From Aureobasidium sp. EXF-3400 (lineage: Eukaryota; Ascomycota; Dothideomycetes; Dothideales; Saccotheciaceae), in assembly GCA_024195585.1 (NCBI GenBank), contig SWBL01000038.1:124001-188000 (forward strand): a DNA stretch of 64,000 bases. Direction: 5' to 3'. Positions 21,610-32,654 of the stretch are shown here, one piece after another. The notes below the pieces were generated by a model. That model did not search any database and was not told where the DNA came from. It saw only the letters and a program-made list of their open reading frames with translations. Each line of letters begins with the position of its first letter. Position 1 is the first letter of the stretch. The translations under genes and the position numbers were made by a program.

Positions 21610-22752
21610 AGAGCAAGCGCAAGGTAAACACTGTCATATTCTGAGACCCACACTCCGTCAGCGGCTATATCCTTTTGTGGCGGACATCGAAACCTACGTG
21701 CTTGGAGTCTAATATTCATGTAGTGATGTCCGAGTACTCACTAGAGTCACCAGTCGTCTCACCTGGCAGCATCGCTGAGATTGCTCAGAGCGAGTTGATG
21801 CAAACTCTCAAGAAGCTGAACACAAGTGCTCATTGATTGATCGAGAAGATCGCTTCATGTCACTAGTCGCGTTAGCGAGTTTTGTGGTCAAACACAAATC
21901 TGAATATTGTTTCGATCTTTGGAAGGAATCACGAGTGAGACTTCGGTGCAGGGTTCGCCAACAAAAAAGACGGAAGATTTACGGCGCCTACGAGTATGCA
22001 TCATCAGTTTCAGGTGGTACCGTTAGCAGTCCATGAAGAATCCTCAAGCTCTGAGTGAGGAAAAATATACTGCCGTACTCACTGTGCGAGGCTTCTCAAG
22101 TCGATGCTGAAATCCCTGTTGCTGTGTGTCTTGTTCTCCCAATCCTTTTTTTCTTTCTTTTTTTCTTCGTGATTGTTAGTGGGCGCAGGTGGGCTCGATC
22201 TGCGACGAAAAGTCGGAAGGAAGCGGCCCCGCAGCTGGCTGTCGCCCTCTTGCTTTTGTCTTCCATCGCGACTTCTCGAACTATTTTTCATCTTCATTCT
22301 GTCGTTCTCATCCAAGATATCCGGCCTTCATCACCTTTGCATCCAAGTTCATTGAATCGCCGGCTGGACTCATCGACAATCTGCGTGATCTCGAGATCCG
22401 CTAGATACCACCTGCAACAATGATCCGATGTGTTCTGCACAAGGTCTAGTGCGTATGCATGCTCGAACATGGCGTCCAACCACAGTCCGAGATGCCCAGC
22501 CTGATTGGAGTTCGCGTTCATGCTTGATCACCTGCCAGGATGCCGGATCGCCAGCCTCGCTGCGGGAATAGAATGATAAGACGCATCGAGCGCCAACCCA
22601 GCTTACATCTCAGCTCTTCGTCGCAGTCGTTCTCTGCGTGGTTCCCATTCTTCAACTACTCCTTCCAATAACCTCCTGCGAAACATCATCGTCGAACTAT
22701 TCTTTTCCCACCTCATAGGAGTTGTTCTCCGCCCACTCCAGCTTGATTCTTC
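21610..22752. other. intergenic, promoter side of the NLR gene
   Basis: A 1.1-kb gap. A pyrimidine tract (TTTTTTTCTTTC and onward, 22145-22171) lies about 600 nt before the NLR start, as seen in many filamentous-fungal promoters. The remaining short ORFs are not supported. Confidence 0.4.
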
Positions 22753-25700
22753 ATGGAGAAGAAGAAGCTCAACCATGATGACTACACAGTCGCATGGATC
22801 TGCCCGCTTGAGGTGGAACAAGTTGCGGCTCTCGAAATGCTGGACGAAGAGCATCAACGACTTCCACAGCCAGAGAACGACCACAATGCCTACAATCTTG
22901 GAAGCGTCTTCAACCATAACGTCGTAATTGCTGGTCTCCCTACGACTGGGAATTGTTCAGCTGCTACGGTCGTTGCGCAGATGCGTAATACCTATCCTCG
23001 ACTACGGTTTGGTTTGCTTGTCGGCATAGGTGGTGGTGTGCCGACTCATACAGACGCTGGACCAATTCGACTCGGTCATATCGTGGTCAGCCAGCCAGTG
23101 GGCCAGCACTCGGGAGCAGTGCAGTACGATCATGGCAAAGCGGAAGTCAATGACTTTGTCCGAACAGGGTTTCTTGCTCCGCCACCTATGGTTCTGCTGA
23201 ATGCGGCACGCGAGTTGCAAGTGTCCCGCCGCAGAGCATCGGTTGATCCCTTGATCTCCCATCTGGAACGTATCGATACTACAAAACTCGGTCTCCGAAA
23301 CTTCAAACGCCCAAAAGCTGATCAGGACCACCTTTACGAACCGGAATACATCCACTTGGAAAAGGGGAAGTCATGCAAGAGATGTGGATGCGATGCTAGT
23401 AAGCGCGTCGATCGAGACGTCGATGACAGCGACGACGGTAGCACCAGCGAGACGGATGACAATCGGCTGGTTATCCATCGAGGCACAATAGCCTCGGGAG
23501 AGGTCGTCATGAGGGATGGCTTACACAGGGACGCATTGGCTCGTGATCACAAGATCTTGTGCTTCGAGATGGAAGCTGCTGGAGCACTGAACGATTTCCC
23601 GTGTTTGGTCATCAGGGGCATATCTGACTACTCAGATTCTCACAAGAACGACAGATGGCATGGTTTTGCGGCAGCAGTAGCAGCGGCATACGCAAGAGAA
23701 CTTTTCCAACATATGCCCGTAGAAGAGGTGAAAAAATGCAGAATCACTGAGACAGGTACAATCATGTATGCATCACAATAGCCACAGTCACTTAGATTGA
23801 CACATTACAGACGTAAAAAGCTTGGTACACAACACACGAGAGACTACAGACTTTATCCTAGACTCACTCGTCAAAGGTTGGCTCAGACCTTCCGATGCAT
23901 CTGACAATCTTGTAAATGCATCTCAACTTCGCCACTCTAACACAGGTTCTTGGTTCCTCGAGAACGATCGTTACAAGTGGCTGAAGGATAATTCTGGTAC
24001 TCATTTATGGCTCCAGGGCTTCCCGGGTTGCGGCAAAACTGTGCTCGCCTCTACAATCATCGAAGATCTCACGACTGACTCCCACCTTAAAGGAGTTGTC
24101 ATCTACTTCTTCTTCACTTTTAGTGACGAATCGAAGCAAAGCTTGGGCCATATGTTGCGCTCTCTAATCTATCAGCTCACCAGACAATATGACTCAACGA
24201 AACCCCATCTCATTGGTCTCTTCAACAGTTGTGGCAAAGGCAACAAGCAGCCGAAAACAGAAGAGCTCATCGAAGTGTTCGATCAGATGGTGAGCTTGCT
24301 AGATGAAGTGACAATTGTCCTGGATGCACTTGACGAATCTACAAAGATATCTGATCTCTTGTCCTGGATCACAGCCGCTTCAAGCTCGCGTTGCAGGTTT
24401 GTACTGACAAGCCGTCCGGAAAAAGAAATCCAAGATTCACTTGCACCATGGCTCCCTCTTGGTCACACGATATCGTTAGAGAACGAACAGGTGAATGAAG
24501 ACATCAAAACATACGTACAGTCCAGGCTTAATAGAGAGAAAAACCTAAGCCGCTGGATATCGATGCACGGCCTGATCTCGGATACTCTGGTTGGTAAATC
24601 GGCTGGCATGTGAGTGCTCACCATAGTGCCACTCTTGCATAAGTGAACTGACTGATAGACAGGTTTCGTTGGGTTCATTGTCAACTCGAAGAGCTTTCAA
24701 CTTGCTTGGACAAGCCCGCTGTGCGACGAGTGTTACAGACACTGCCTAACGATCTCAATGAGACATATGATCGCATCTTACACAAGATCCCCGATAACCG
24801 TGTGCCTACCGCTATCAAGCTTCTTCAGTTTCTTGTCTTTTCCAAACGGCCACTGCGACTCGAGGAAGTTATAGATGCTGTGGCCACAGAATCAGACATC
24901 AAACCACCTTGCAATGCTGTGGTTACAGAATTGGAGATCGAGTCACCCTTCGATGCAGAGAACCGCGTCTCACCGCCTGATGCCATAACCGCGTACTGTC
25001 CAAATCTTGTCAAGATTACGACCACACGTAAGAGCAACTTTCCAGACATGTCGAATGAAGATGGAGACCAGATGGTAAAGACGATCCAGCTGGCACACTT
25101 CTCAGTGCGGGAGTATCTGCTTCTCGGCCGCAAGGAGAATCCCTTCTGTTATTTCTTCGAGAAGAAGGTCGCAAATGGTGCGATTACTCGAATACTTCTG
25201 GCATATCTATGGACAGCTGCAAAGCCTGAGAACTCTCCGAGAGTGCGTTGGCATCTACCCGAGTTACCACTACATGAGCTCGCAACAAAATACTGGATGC
25301 AGCACGCGGCAACATCTGATGAATCAGAAGAAAGCACTCTTGCGTGGACGCGCAAATTCTTCACGAGCAGTAGCTTCCTGCAGTATTGGAAGCAACGCTA
25401 TTCGTGGTACGACGGTAATGATTTTGATGTAGATCCTACACTACTACATTTCGCACTACACTACGCATCGCGTTTCGGGCTCCGTCGGTCTTCTGAATAC
25501 TTACTCAGCATGGGTGCCGATCCCAACGCTCAAGGAGGTAAATACGGTAATCCACTCCAAGCTGCGTCGACCTCTGGCAATGTAGAGACAGTACAAGTGC
25601 TGCTGGATCATGGCGCTAGTGTCAACGCCAAAGGCGGTTGCTATGGAAGTGCACTCCATGCGGCAGCATGGTATGGTCACGTCAATACGCTGCAATTACT

Positions 25701-27612
25701 ACTCAAGTACGGAGCCGATATTGGGGCTCTGGATTGGGAATGCGGCAGTGCTGCAACTGATCCGGATTGTGAAGAAGGCAGTGCTCCGCCTGCTCTGCAA
25801 GTGGCGGCTTACAACGGCCATACAGAAGTTGTGAAAGCGCTGCTGATGCATGGTGCAGATGTCAACGCACGCAACACTAAAACCTCGCATTTGGATGATG
25901 ATATGTATTACAATTACGCTACATGTCATTACACAGCCCTCGAGACGGCATGCTACATGGGCCATATTGAGGTGGTTAAGATTTTACTTGAAAACAACGC
26001 TGAGATTGATGCTAGAAGACCTTGCTCTCGCCGTGACAGCCGATTATATGCAACCCTGGGAGGAGATTGGGGAAAGGGTACCCCACTGCAAGCAGCTTCG
26101 AGTCGGGGACATCTGAAAATCGTGCGGATCTTGGCAGAGAGTGGTGCTAACGTCAATATCAGAAGCGGTTCCGATGGCTACGCGCTGCATGCTGCCCTAT
26201 CCGAAGCTCGTACAGAAGTGTCGCTTTTTCTCATAGCATCAGGTGCGGACATCCAAGCAACGGGTGGCCGCCATGGAACAACCTTGTGGGCTGCTGCGTA
26301 TGGTCGTGATGTCGCGATGGTACGACTGCTCATTGGGATTGGAGCGAGAACCGATCATCCCAATCCCATCGGAAAGTCTGCAGTGATATTGGCTTGTGAG
26401 GCAGGCAGTGTCCAGGTTGCAAAACTGCTACTCGACATCAGCGCAGAAGTAAATGCACAAGGAGGGAAACACGATACTGCACTCTATGCCACCTTGCAAT
26501 CAGGCTATGATAAGATCACAGAGATCGCGCAGGTCCTACTGGACAAGGGTACTGATCCGAATGGTCACAACGAAGGTGACGACACTCTCCTTTACAGAGA
26601 GACTGACATGGCAGTCAATCTCATGGACAAATCCGCAGTGACAATGCTATTAGCATATGGCGCCGATCCAAATGTTCAGGGCGGCGAGTTTGGAACCGCT
26701 CTTGCCGTCGCCTCATATAGAGGCTCTCGCGAATTAGTTCAGATGCTGCTTGACAATGGCGCTGACGTTAACTCCCAGGGCGGCTGGTACGGCAACGCTC
26801 TCCAATCAGCATGTGCCTCCAGATCATATGTAAAATACCTGATCCAGGATCTATTACATGACGGCGCTAGCATCAACGCACAAGGCGGGGCATATGGCAC
26901 TGCGCTATGCGCGGCTTCCAGCAAAGGTGATCTGGAGATGATAAAATTGCTTGTCCGAGAAGGTGCTGATGTCAACGGCCCCGGTGGGAGATATTATGGT
27001 TGTGCACTCTGTGCTGCCGCTTACAAGGGCCACATCGACATTGTACGAGTACTGTTGAATGAGGGCGCCAGCATCAACGTACAAGGCGGAAAATATGGCA
27101 CTGCGCTATGCGCGGCTTCTAGCGCAGGAAAACTAGAGATAGTGAGATTGCTTCTCCGAGAAGGTGCTGATATCAACGCCCCCGGTGTGGTGTATGACTG
27201 TGCGCTGTGTGCTGCCGCTTACAAGGGTCATATCGACGTTGTTCGAGCACTCCTGGAGAATGGTGCAGTCGCAGGAACTTCCACAAATCCTTACGACTTT
27301 GCCCTCCAAGTTGCAATCGAACGAGGCAACAAGGATATAGCCAAATTGCTGTTTGAAGAAGGTGCCTTGAAGGAGCTAACAATAGACAGGGCCAACTCCC
27401 ATCCAGGTCTAAAGGTGAGAAGCCCAAAGAATGATACTAGATGTGTCCGACTAACAACGGCAGCGCTCAGCATCTACTTCGAGCATGTGGTGGTCAGCCG
27501 AAGAATCGTCAAGAGATTCGAGAGATGCAATCACTCAAGCCTGGGAAATCAGGAGAAATTCGTTCCATCTTTTGGACGACGCTGCTTGGTCTCAATACTC
27601 GGGTTGAGATAG
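22753..27612 (+). CDS. NLR: PNP/UDP - NACHT - ankyrin repeat protein
   Basis: Exons 22753-23755, 23811-24609 and 24663-27612, with introns of 55 and 53 nt, total 4752 nt and 1583 residues. Residues 1 to about 320 are a purine-nucleoside-phosphorylase-like effector domain (YTVAWICPLEVEQVAAL, GLLVGIGGGVP, CFEMEAAGALNDFPCLVIRG). A NACHT NTPase domain follows, with Walker A GFPGCGKT near 403 and Walker B TIVLDALDE near 502, then a helical region. About 18 ankyrin repeats run from about 860 to 1505. This is the classic fungal NOD-like receptor layout, linked to heterokaryon incompatibility and immunity-like signalling. Two repeat pairs, starting at 26869 and 27070, are near-copies 201 nt apart. 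The 3' end is uncertain: an intron at 27415-27463 would give a different C-terminus stopping at 27605, and more coding-like sequence continues to 28065. Confidence 0.88.
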
Positions 27613-28065
27613 TCTTTCCACTACAACAATCGAGGCGTTGGTCCACGTGACGGCGGTCTCAACAGCAGGCATATTGAAGACTGGAGTTTTGCAGTCAATG
27701 CTTGCCACCGTACGTATCCTTTGGGGCGGTTCTTTTTCGACTTTGGAGCTACTGCTCCACGCACACTCATGTCCTGGCAGCTGCAGGTTGGTAGTCCAAG
27801 AGGAATTCAATGTTCATTGGTGGAGGAATGGATGAAGGGAGGCCAGCGCCAGAACTCTGAGACAGAAGAGACTGGCAGTATTCTCACACTGATTCCGAGA
27901 CGGACTGATGGAATGCCGATGAGGGAAAGACCTGATATCATTCGATATATCAAGCTTGTCTACCACATGCGGTTGGTATACGCTGCGAGCTTCAATCGGG
28001 CAGGTACTTCCGGCCGTAAGCTCCTCCAGGAGTTGATAAGCTTAAGCGAAGCTTGTGAAGCTTAG
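27613..28065 (+). other. possible 3' exons of the NLR gene
   Basis: Downstream of the called stop, two frames look coding. One contains ALVHVTAVSTAGILKTGVLQ (about 27640-27700) and is continuous with the alternative exon starting at 27464, except for one TGA at 27605-27607. The other runs from about 27721 to TAG 28063-28065 and contains PDIIRYIKLVYHMRLVYAAS. They probably represent C-terminal exons, either spliced in a way I cannot fix by eye or cut off by a nonsense change. Confidence 0.4.
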
Positions 28066-28221
28066 AGTGACCAGGAAAGCCTGTCAGTTAGATTCTTGGC
28101 TTGGTTCAGAACATACTTTTAGTCTAACTAATGTATGATAAAAGCACCAAATTCGTATTTCCTTATCTTGTGCAAAGGTCACATGCAACAATTAATCTGT
28201 TCCGGGGAGGATTATTATAGG

Positions 28222-30197
28222 ATGAACGCCAGACTCTGTGCAGAGCCTCCGGATAAGAAAAGACTTCAGGTGTTCCGCTTGTCTCAGTACAGGACGATAA
28301 TGATTCTAAACGACGTGCTTCACATGGAGAAAACCCCGTAGCTGCAACGAGCCAGTTTACCAGTCCTGAACATCCACATGGCCTCAAACTCGCTGCCATC
28401 GTTGTTGCCTTGTGCCTTGCGACCCTTCTTGCAGCTTTGGATCAAACAATCATGGCTACTGCTGCTCCTAAGATCACCGATCACTTCAAGAGTATCGATG
28501 ATATCGGATGGTACGCTGCAAGTTATCTTCTTGCCAAAGCTGCTCTCCAACCAAGCTTCGGACGGATATACTCGACATTCAATGTCCGTTCCTCCAGGTC
28601 ACTGGGGCGAAAGAAAGTGTTAATATAACTCTAGATCAAATACACTTTTCTCGTGGCTATTGGAATCTTTGAGCTAGGGTTTGCAGTTCCACTCTTGTTA
28701 CGAGAAACCAGCTGACATGAATCGCACGAAAGCTCCCTGGTGTGCGCAACAGCGCCGAGTAGTAATGCTCTCATAGTCGGTAGAGCCATTGCTGGGGTAG
28801 GCGTCGGCGGGCTGTTTACTGGTTCTCTTTCAATTATCTTCTGCTGTGGTGAGTCATGGTAGGATCATCTTGCGTGATTCCCAGTTCAGCAAATATCCAG
28901 AACTTGATACAGTTCCATACGTTCGAAGACTCATCTCGCTGACTTCTACAGCACCACTGCAGAGGCGTCCTGCAATCATGGGCATAGTCAGTAGCATGTG
29001 GGGTGTGGCTTCTGCTGCAGGACCTTTGCTTGGAGGTGTCTTCACGTAAGTGTCTTCACCCGCACATGAATGTGCTCTACTGATATTATAGCAGTGACAA
29101 GGTGTCCTGGAGATGGTGCTTCTATATAAAGTAAGCAGCTGATTTATCGCTTCTTCGATAAAAATGACTGATGCTTCTTAAGTCTTCCTATTGGTGCGCT
29201 GACCATAATCATGATTGGCTTCCTACTCCGAGTGCCTCGCCTGGACAATGCAGAGCAGCTCCCTCTTTGGCAGCGAATCAAAAAGCTTGACCTCATCGGA
29301 GCTTCTTTACTCATTCCTGCAACTGTGTGCCTGCTACTAGCTCTACAATGGGGAGGCACAACATACCCCTGGAACGATCCACGTATGATCGCTCTATTTG
29401 TTGTAGGCGGAGTTCTCACAGTTGCATTCATCTACAGTCAAAACAAACTCGGAAGCAAGGCAACGCTTCCACCATACTTGTTCAAGAACCGCAATACTCT
29501 TTGTGCGTTTATCTTCTCTGGATTTTTTGGAGCGGGCTTTTTCTCTCTTACCTACTACCTATCTGTCTACTTCCAAAGCGTCAAGGGGTCTTCATCGCTG
29601 CATTCGGGCATACAGATGCTACCGTTGCTTATATCTAGTAGCGTGTCATCAACATGTACTGGACTTTTGATATCGAGGCTAGGCTACTATACCCCGTTCA
29701 TCATCGTATGCATGGCCTTATTTGCATGTGGCGCAGGCCTGCTCACCACTCTCTCCATCACAACGCCCTATCGAAACAATCTTGGATTTCAGATCCTTGC
29801 AGGCTTCGGTGTGGGTATCGGCTTCGAAGGAGGCATCATTGCAGTGCAAACAGTCCTCTCAGGTCGCGATATACCCGTCGCCATCTCAGTGGTCTCTTTC
29901 TTCATGACCATCGGCGGGGCCATCTTTGTGTTAATCTCCCAGACTGTCTTCCAGAATGGGTTTCTTTCCGCAATCAAGACTCTGGCTCCTCAATTGGATG
30001 GTCATGTGTTCTTGAAAGCTGGTGCGACACAGATTCGCGCAATCCTAAGCGTTATGGGTGAAGAGAAGTTGTTGGATTCTGTTTTACAGGCATACTGTCA
30101 TGCGTTGCAAAATGTATTCTGGGTTGTCACTGCCTGCGCCATTGCCTCAGTAATCGCAGCATGTGGACTAGAGTGGAAAAGCGTGAGGAAAGCTTAG
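28222..30197 (+). CDS. MFS transporter, 14-TM DHA2 type
   Basis: Seven exons fit: 28222-28269, 28356-28583, 28635-28678, 28733-28848, 28952-29045, 29095-29130 and 29183-30197. They sum to 1581 nt and 526 residues. The product resembles proton-driven drug or metabolite efflux pumps of the plasma membrane. Visible signatures are [14 protein letters not shown] in helix 1, [39 protein letters not shown], and [20 protein letters not shown] followed by [23 protein letters not shown] and a large C-terminal half with seven to eight further helices complete it. Some donors are weak (AAT|GTCCGT, AGG|GTTTGC). The first exon is the least certain, because the second exon frame has no ATG of its own. If that exon is wrong, the gene is 5'-damaged. 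Confidence 0.8.
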
Positions 30198-30783
30198 GCA
30201 GATATCGAGTCGCCTCTTCTTCAGCCTCACCAAGCTACAAACAGCTGGATTTGGCTAGTTCCTGCAAAGTGAAACCCGAAGGATTATAGATGGCTCGGTA
30301 GAGATGAAGGCTAGCGATGCGTACCCCGCAGCTGACTCTGCTGCTTTTGCTTCTATTCTTCCAGCCACGACTTTTGCGACGGTCTCCCATCTCTTCTTTA
30401 TCATGTTCTATCATAGCATTAAGCCCTTATTATTTGCACACATAGCTGCAGCCCAAATCTTTCGCAATGTGCATAATCTAACATCGGTGTGCGCGCCTGC
30501 GTATCCAAGCATGGCGGTTCGCCGAAGTCCGTAGATCACGGCCTCCACCACGCATCTGATTTGTCGGGCTCGCTGCAAGTCGGTGCAGGAGCGGAATGAT
30601 CCTAAGACTCAGCTACTGCATGCATGCACACAGCCTGCCATTCTCGAGATAGCGCCTGCAGCCTGCTCGGCGCGTAGATAAGAAGTGCGTCTGCCGCAAA
30701 CCAAGGGCATGGAGTAAATATTGACAGTTTTCTTGTTGTCTTCGAAGTTCCTACTACTTCCGAAATCGCTCGATCCTACAACT
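30198..30783. other. intergenic
   Basis: Flank between the transporter stop and the AAA+ ATPase start. It holds the ATPase promoter presumably; no TATA box or coding frame is convincing. Confidence 0.4.
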
Positions 30784-32623
30784 ATGGACCAAACGCCAGC
30801 TGCTTCCTCCAAACGACCGAGGAACGAAGTAGAAGATGACGAACCTGCGCATCTCGACCCGAAAAGACGCAAGGAAGGGACGCCCGTTGAACTCGCCACG
30901 AAGTCAGCATACTTGACTGTACACTGCATTCGCTGTGCGGGCGGGTCATATCACTCACACCACTACGAGGATGCATACTATCTCGATGTGCCTCGCTTGT
31001 TTGCGAGGGACACTAAAGCGAAGGGACTGAGAGGCGCCAAACCGATCGAGGACCTGGAACAATACTTGGAAGAGCATCCCAGCCATGACTTTGTCGTCAT
31101 AAAAGATTACAGTTGTGAGGCATACTACGAAGACCATGAGGGGGAGTTCCAGGAGATTGGCGACTCGGAACTTCGAACCAAAATATCAAGGGAACAACGA
31201 GCGTACCTTTACACTCTTTTGGAAGATCTACCTCTAGCAACGCCAAAGGACGAATATATTACTCACTTCAGCCAAGATATGGCGAAAGCTTTAAACGCAC
31301 TCGATGTGCTTTGTCAATGGGATGGTGCCTTCGATACTCATCTCCCCGAAGACTTGGAATTGAAGGCACCTTACACTATCGTATACCACTCCCGCACGTC
31401 GTTAAATGACTATCGAGAAAGGGGCATTGACCCTATTCACTGGCCGCGGATTGACGGCTTCCGAGATTATGTCTTGGAGTCGATGTCGGATGACTACGCT
31501 GAAGCTGATGCTCATTTCGAGAAGCGCGAGATCACTGTACGACATCTGGCAAAGTTGTTTCGCAAAGGCGATGTTGTAGTAACGAAGAGAGAAGGGGAGG
31601 AAGTAGGCTTACTATGTAAGTCTGTCTTCTGTCCAACTACTCGAGTGTGTGATCTGGAGTGCCAGTCTTGGACTTTCGATGGAGCTTTCCGGAAGAAGTC
31701 AGAACGGTTGAAAGTCACTTGGCCTGTTGGTGAATGCATTTCGAGCCACGATGAAACTGACATCGTCAGTTGACCTTTCGTTACGTAACATCAAGGAAGT
31801 GACATGGGACAAGAATGCCTTCCAGGACTTGGTCATGGACGAGAAGAAGAAGAAACTACTCGAAGCGCTCGTGGTTGTTCAAGGGGATCGAAGTCAAAAC
31901 AAAGTTCCTGACGTCATTGAAGGCAAAGGTAACGGCCTCATACTCCTACTCCATGGTCCTCCTGGAATAGGAAAGACCTTGACAGCCGAGAGCGTGGCAG
32001 AGCGGGCACAAAAGCCGCTGTATAGAGTCACTTGCGGAGATATCGGTACGCACCCTGAGAAAATCGAGAGATATCTGGAATCCGTCCTCTTTATCGGCAA
32101 GACCTGGGATTGCGTGGTTCTGCTAGACGAAGCTGATATTTTTCTGGAGGAGCGATCGCCCTCAGACCTGAAACGCAATGCGCTCGTTTCTATCTTCCTC
32201 CGTGTCCTCGAGTACTACGAGGGTATACTTATTCTGACAACCAATCGCGTTGGTACATTCGATGAAGCTTTCAAATCACGGATTCAACTGGCAGTTCATT
32301 ACCCATCTCTGAAAAGGTCTGACCGAGAACAGATCTGGAAACTGATTATTGATTCTATCAAGAAGAAGAGCGAGGTCGAGGTCACCGACAATCAACTTTT
32401 CAGGCTCGCGGAACATCCCCTGAATGGAAGACAGATAAGAAACACGATCAAGACAGCGAGCCAGCAAGCCTTCTACCAAAAAAGTTGCCTGACATATGGC
32501 CACTTGCAAACTGCGATCGACGTTGCCAATGAGTTTGAAAATTATATTTTCCAAGCCAGGGGCCAGACGGATGAAGAGAGGGCGGAGGATATCATGGCCA
32601 GAGCTCCGGAGCGCAGAGAATAA
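30784..32623 (+). CDS. AAA+ ATPase with fungal N-terminal domain
   Basis: Two exons, 30784-31729 and 31770-32623, with a 40-nt intron, total 1800 nt and 599 residues. ATG 30784 (MDQTPAASSKRPRNE) is preferred to an upstream in-frame TTG. Residues 1-35 are acidic/basic with a likely nuclear signal (DPKRRKEG). Residues about 40-315 form an N-terminal domain with a late FRKGDVVVTKREGEEVGLL and CQSWTFDGAF, like the DUF7025-type region of fungal AAA proteins. The ATPase domain has Walker A HGPPGIGKTLTAE near 377, Walker B VVLLDEADIF near 431, a sensor stretch ILILTTNRVGTFDEAFKSRI carrying the Arg finger, and a C-terminal lid. It acts as an ATP-driven remodelling protein; the client is unknown. It converges on the DUF7708 gene with 31 nt between stops. 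Confidence 0.85.
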
Positions 32624-32654
32624 TGACTTTCAGATGTATATCTCTTGGCAGGCA

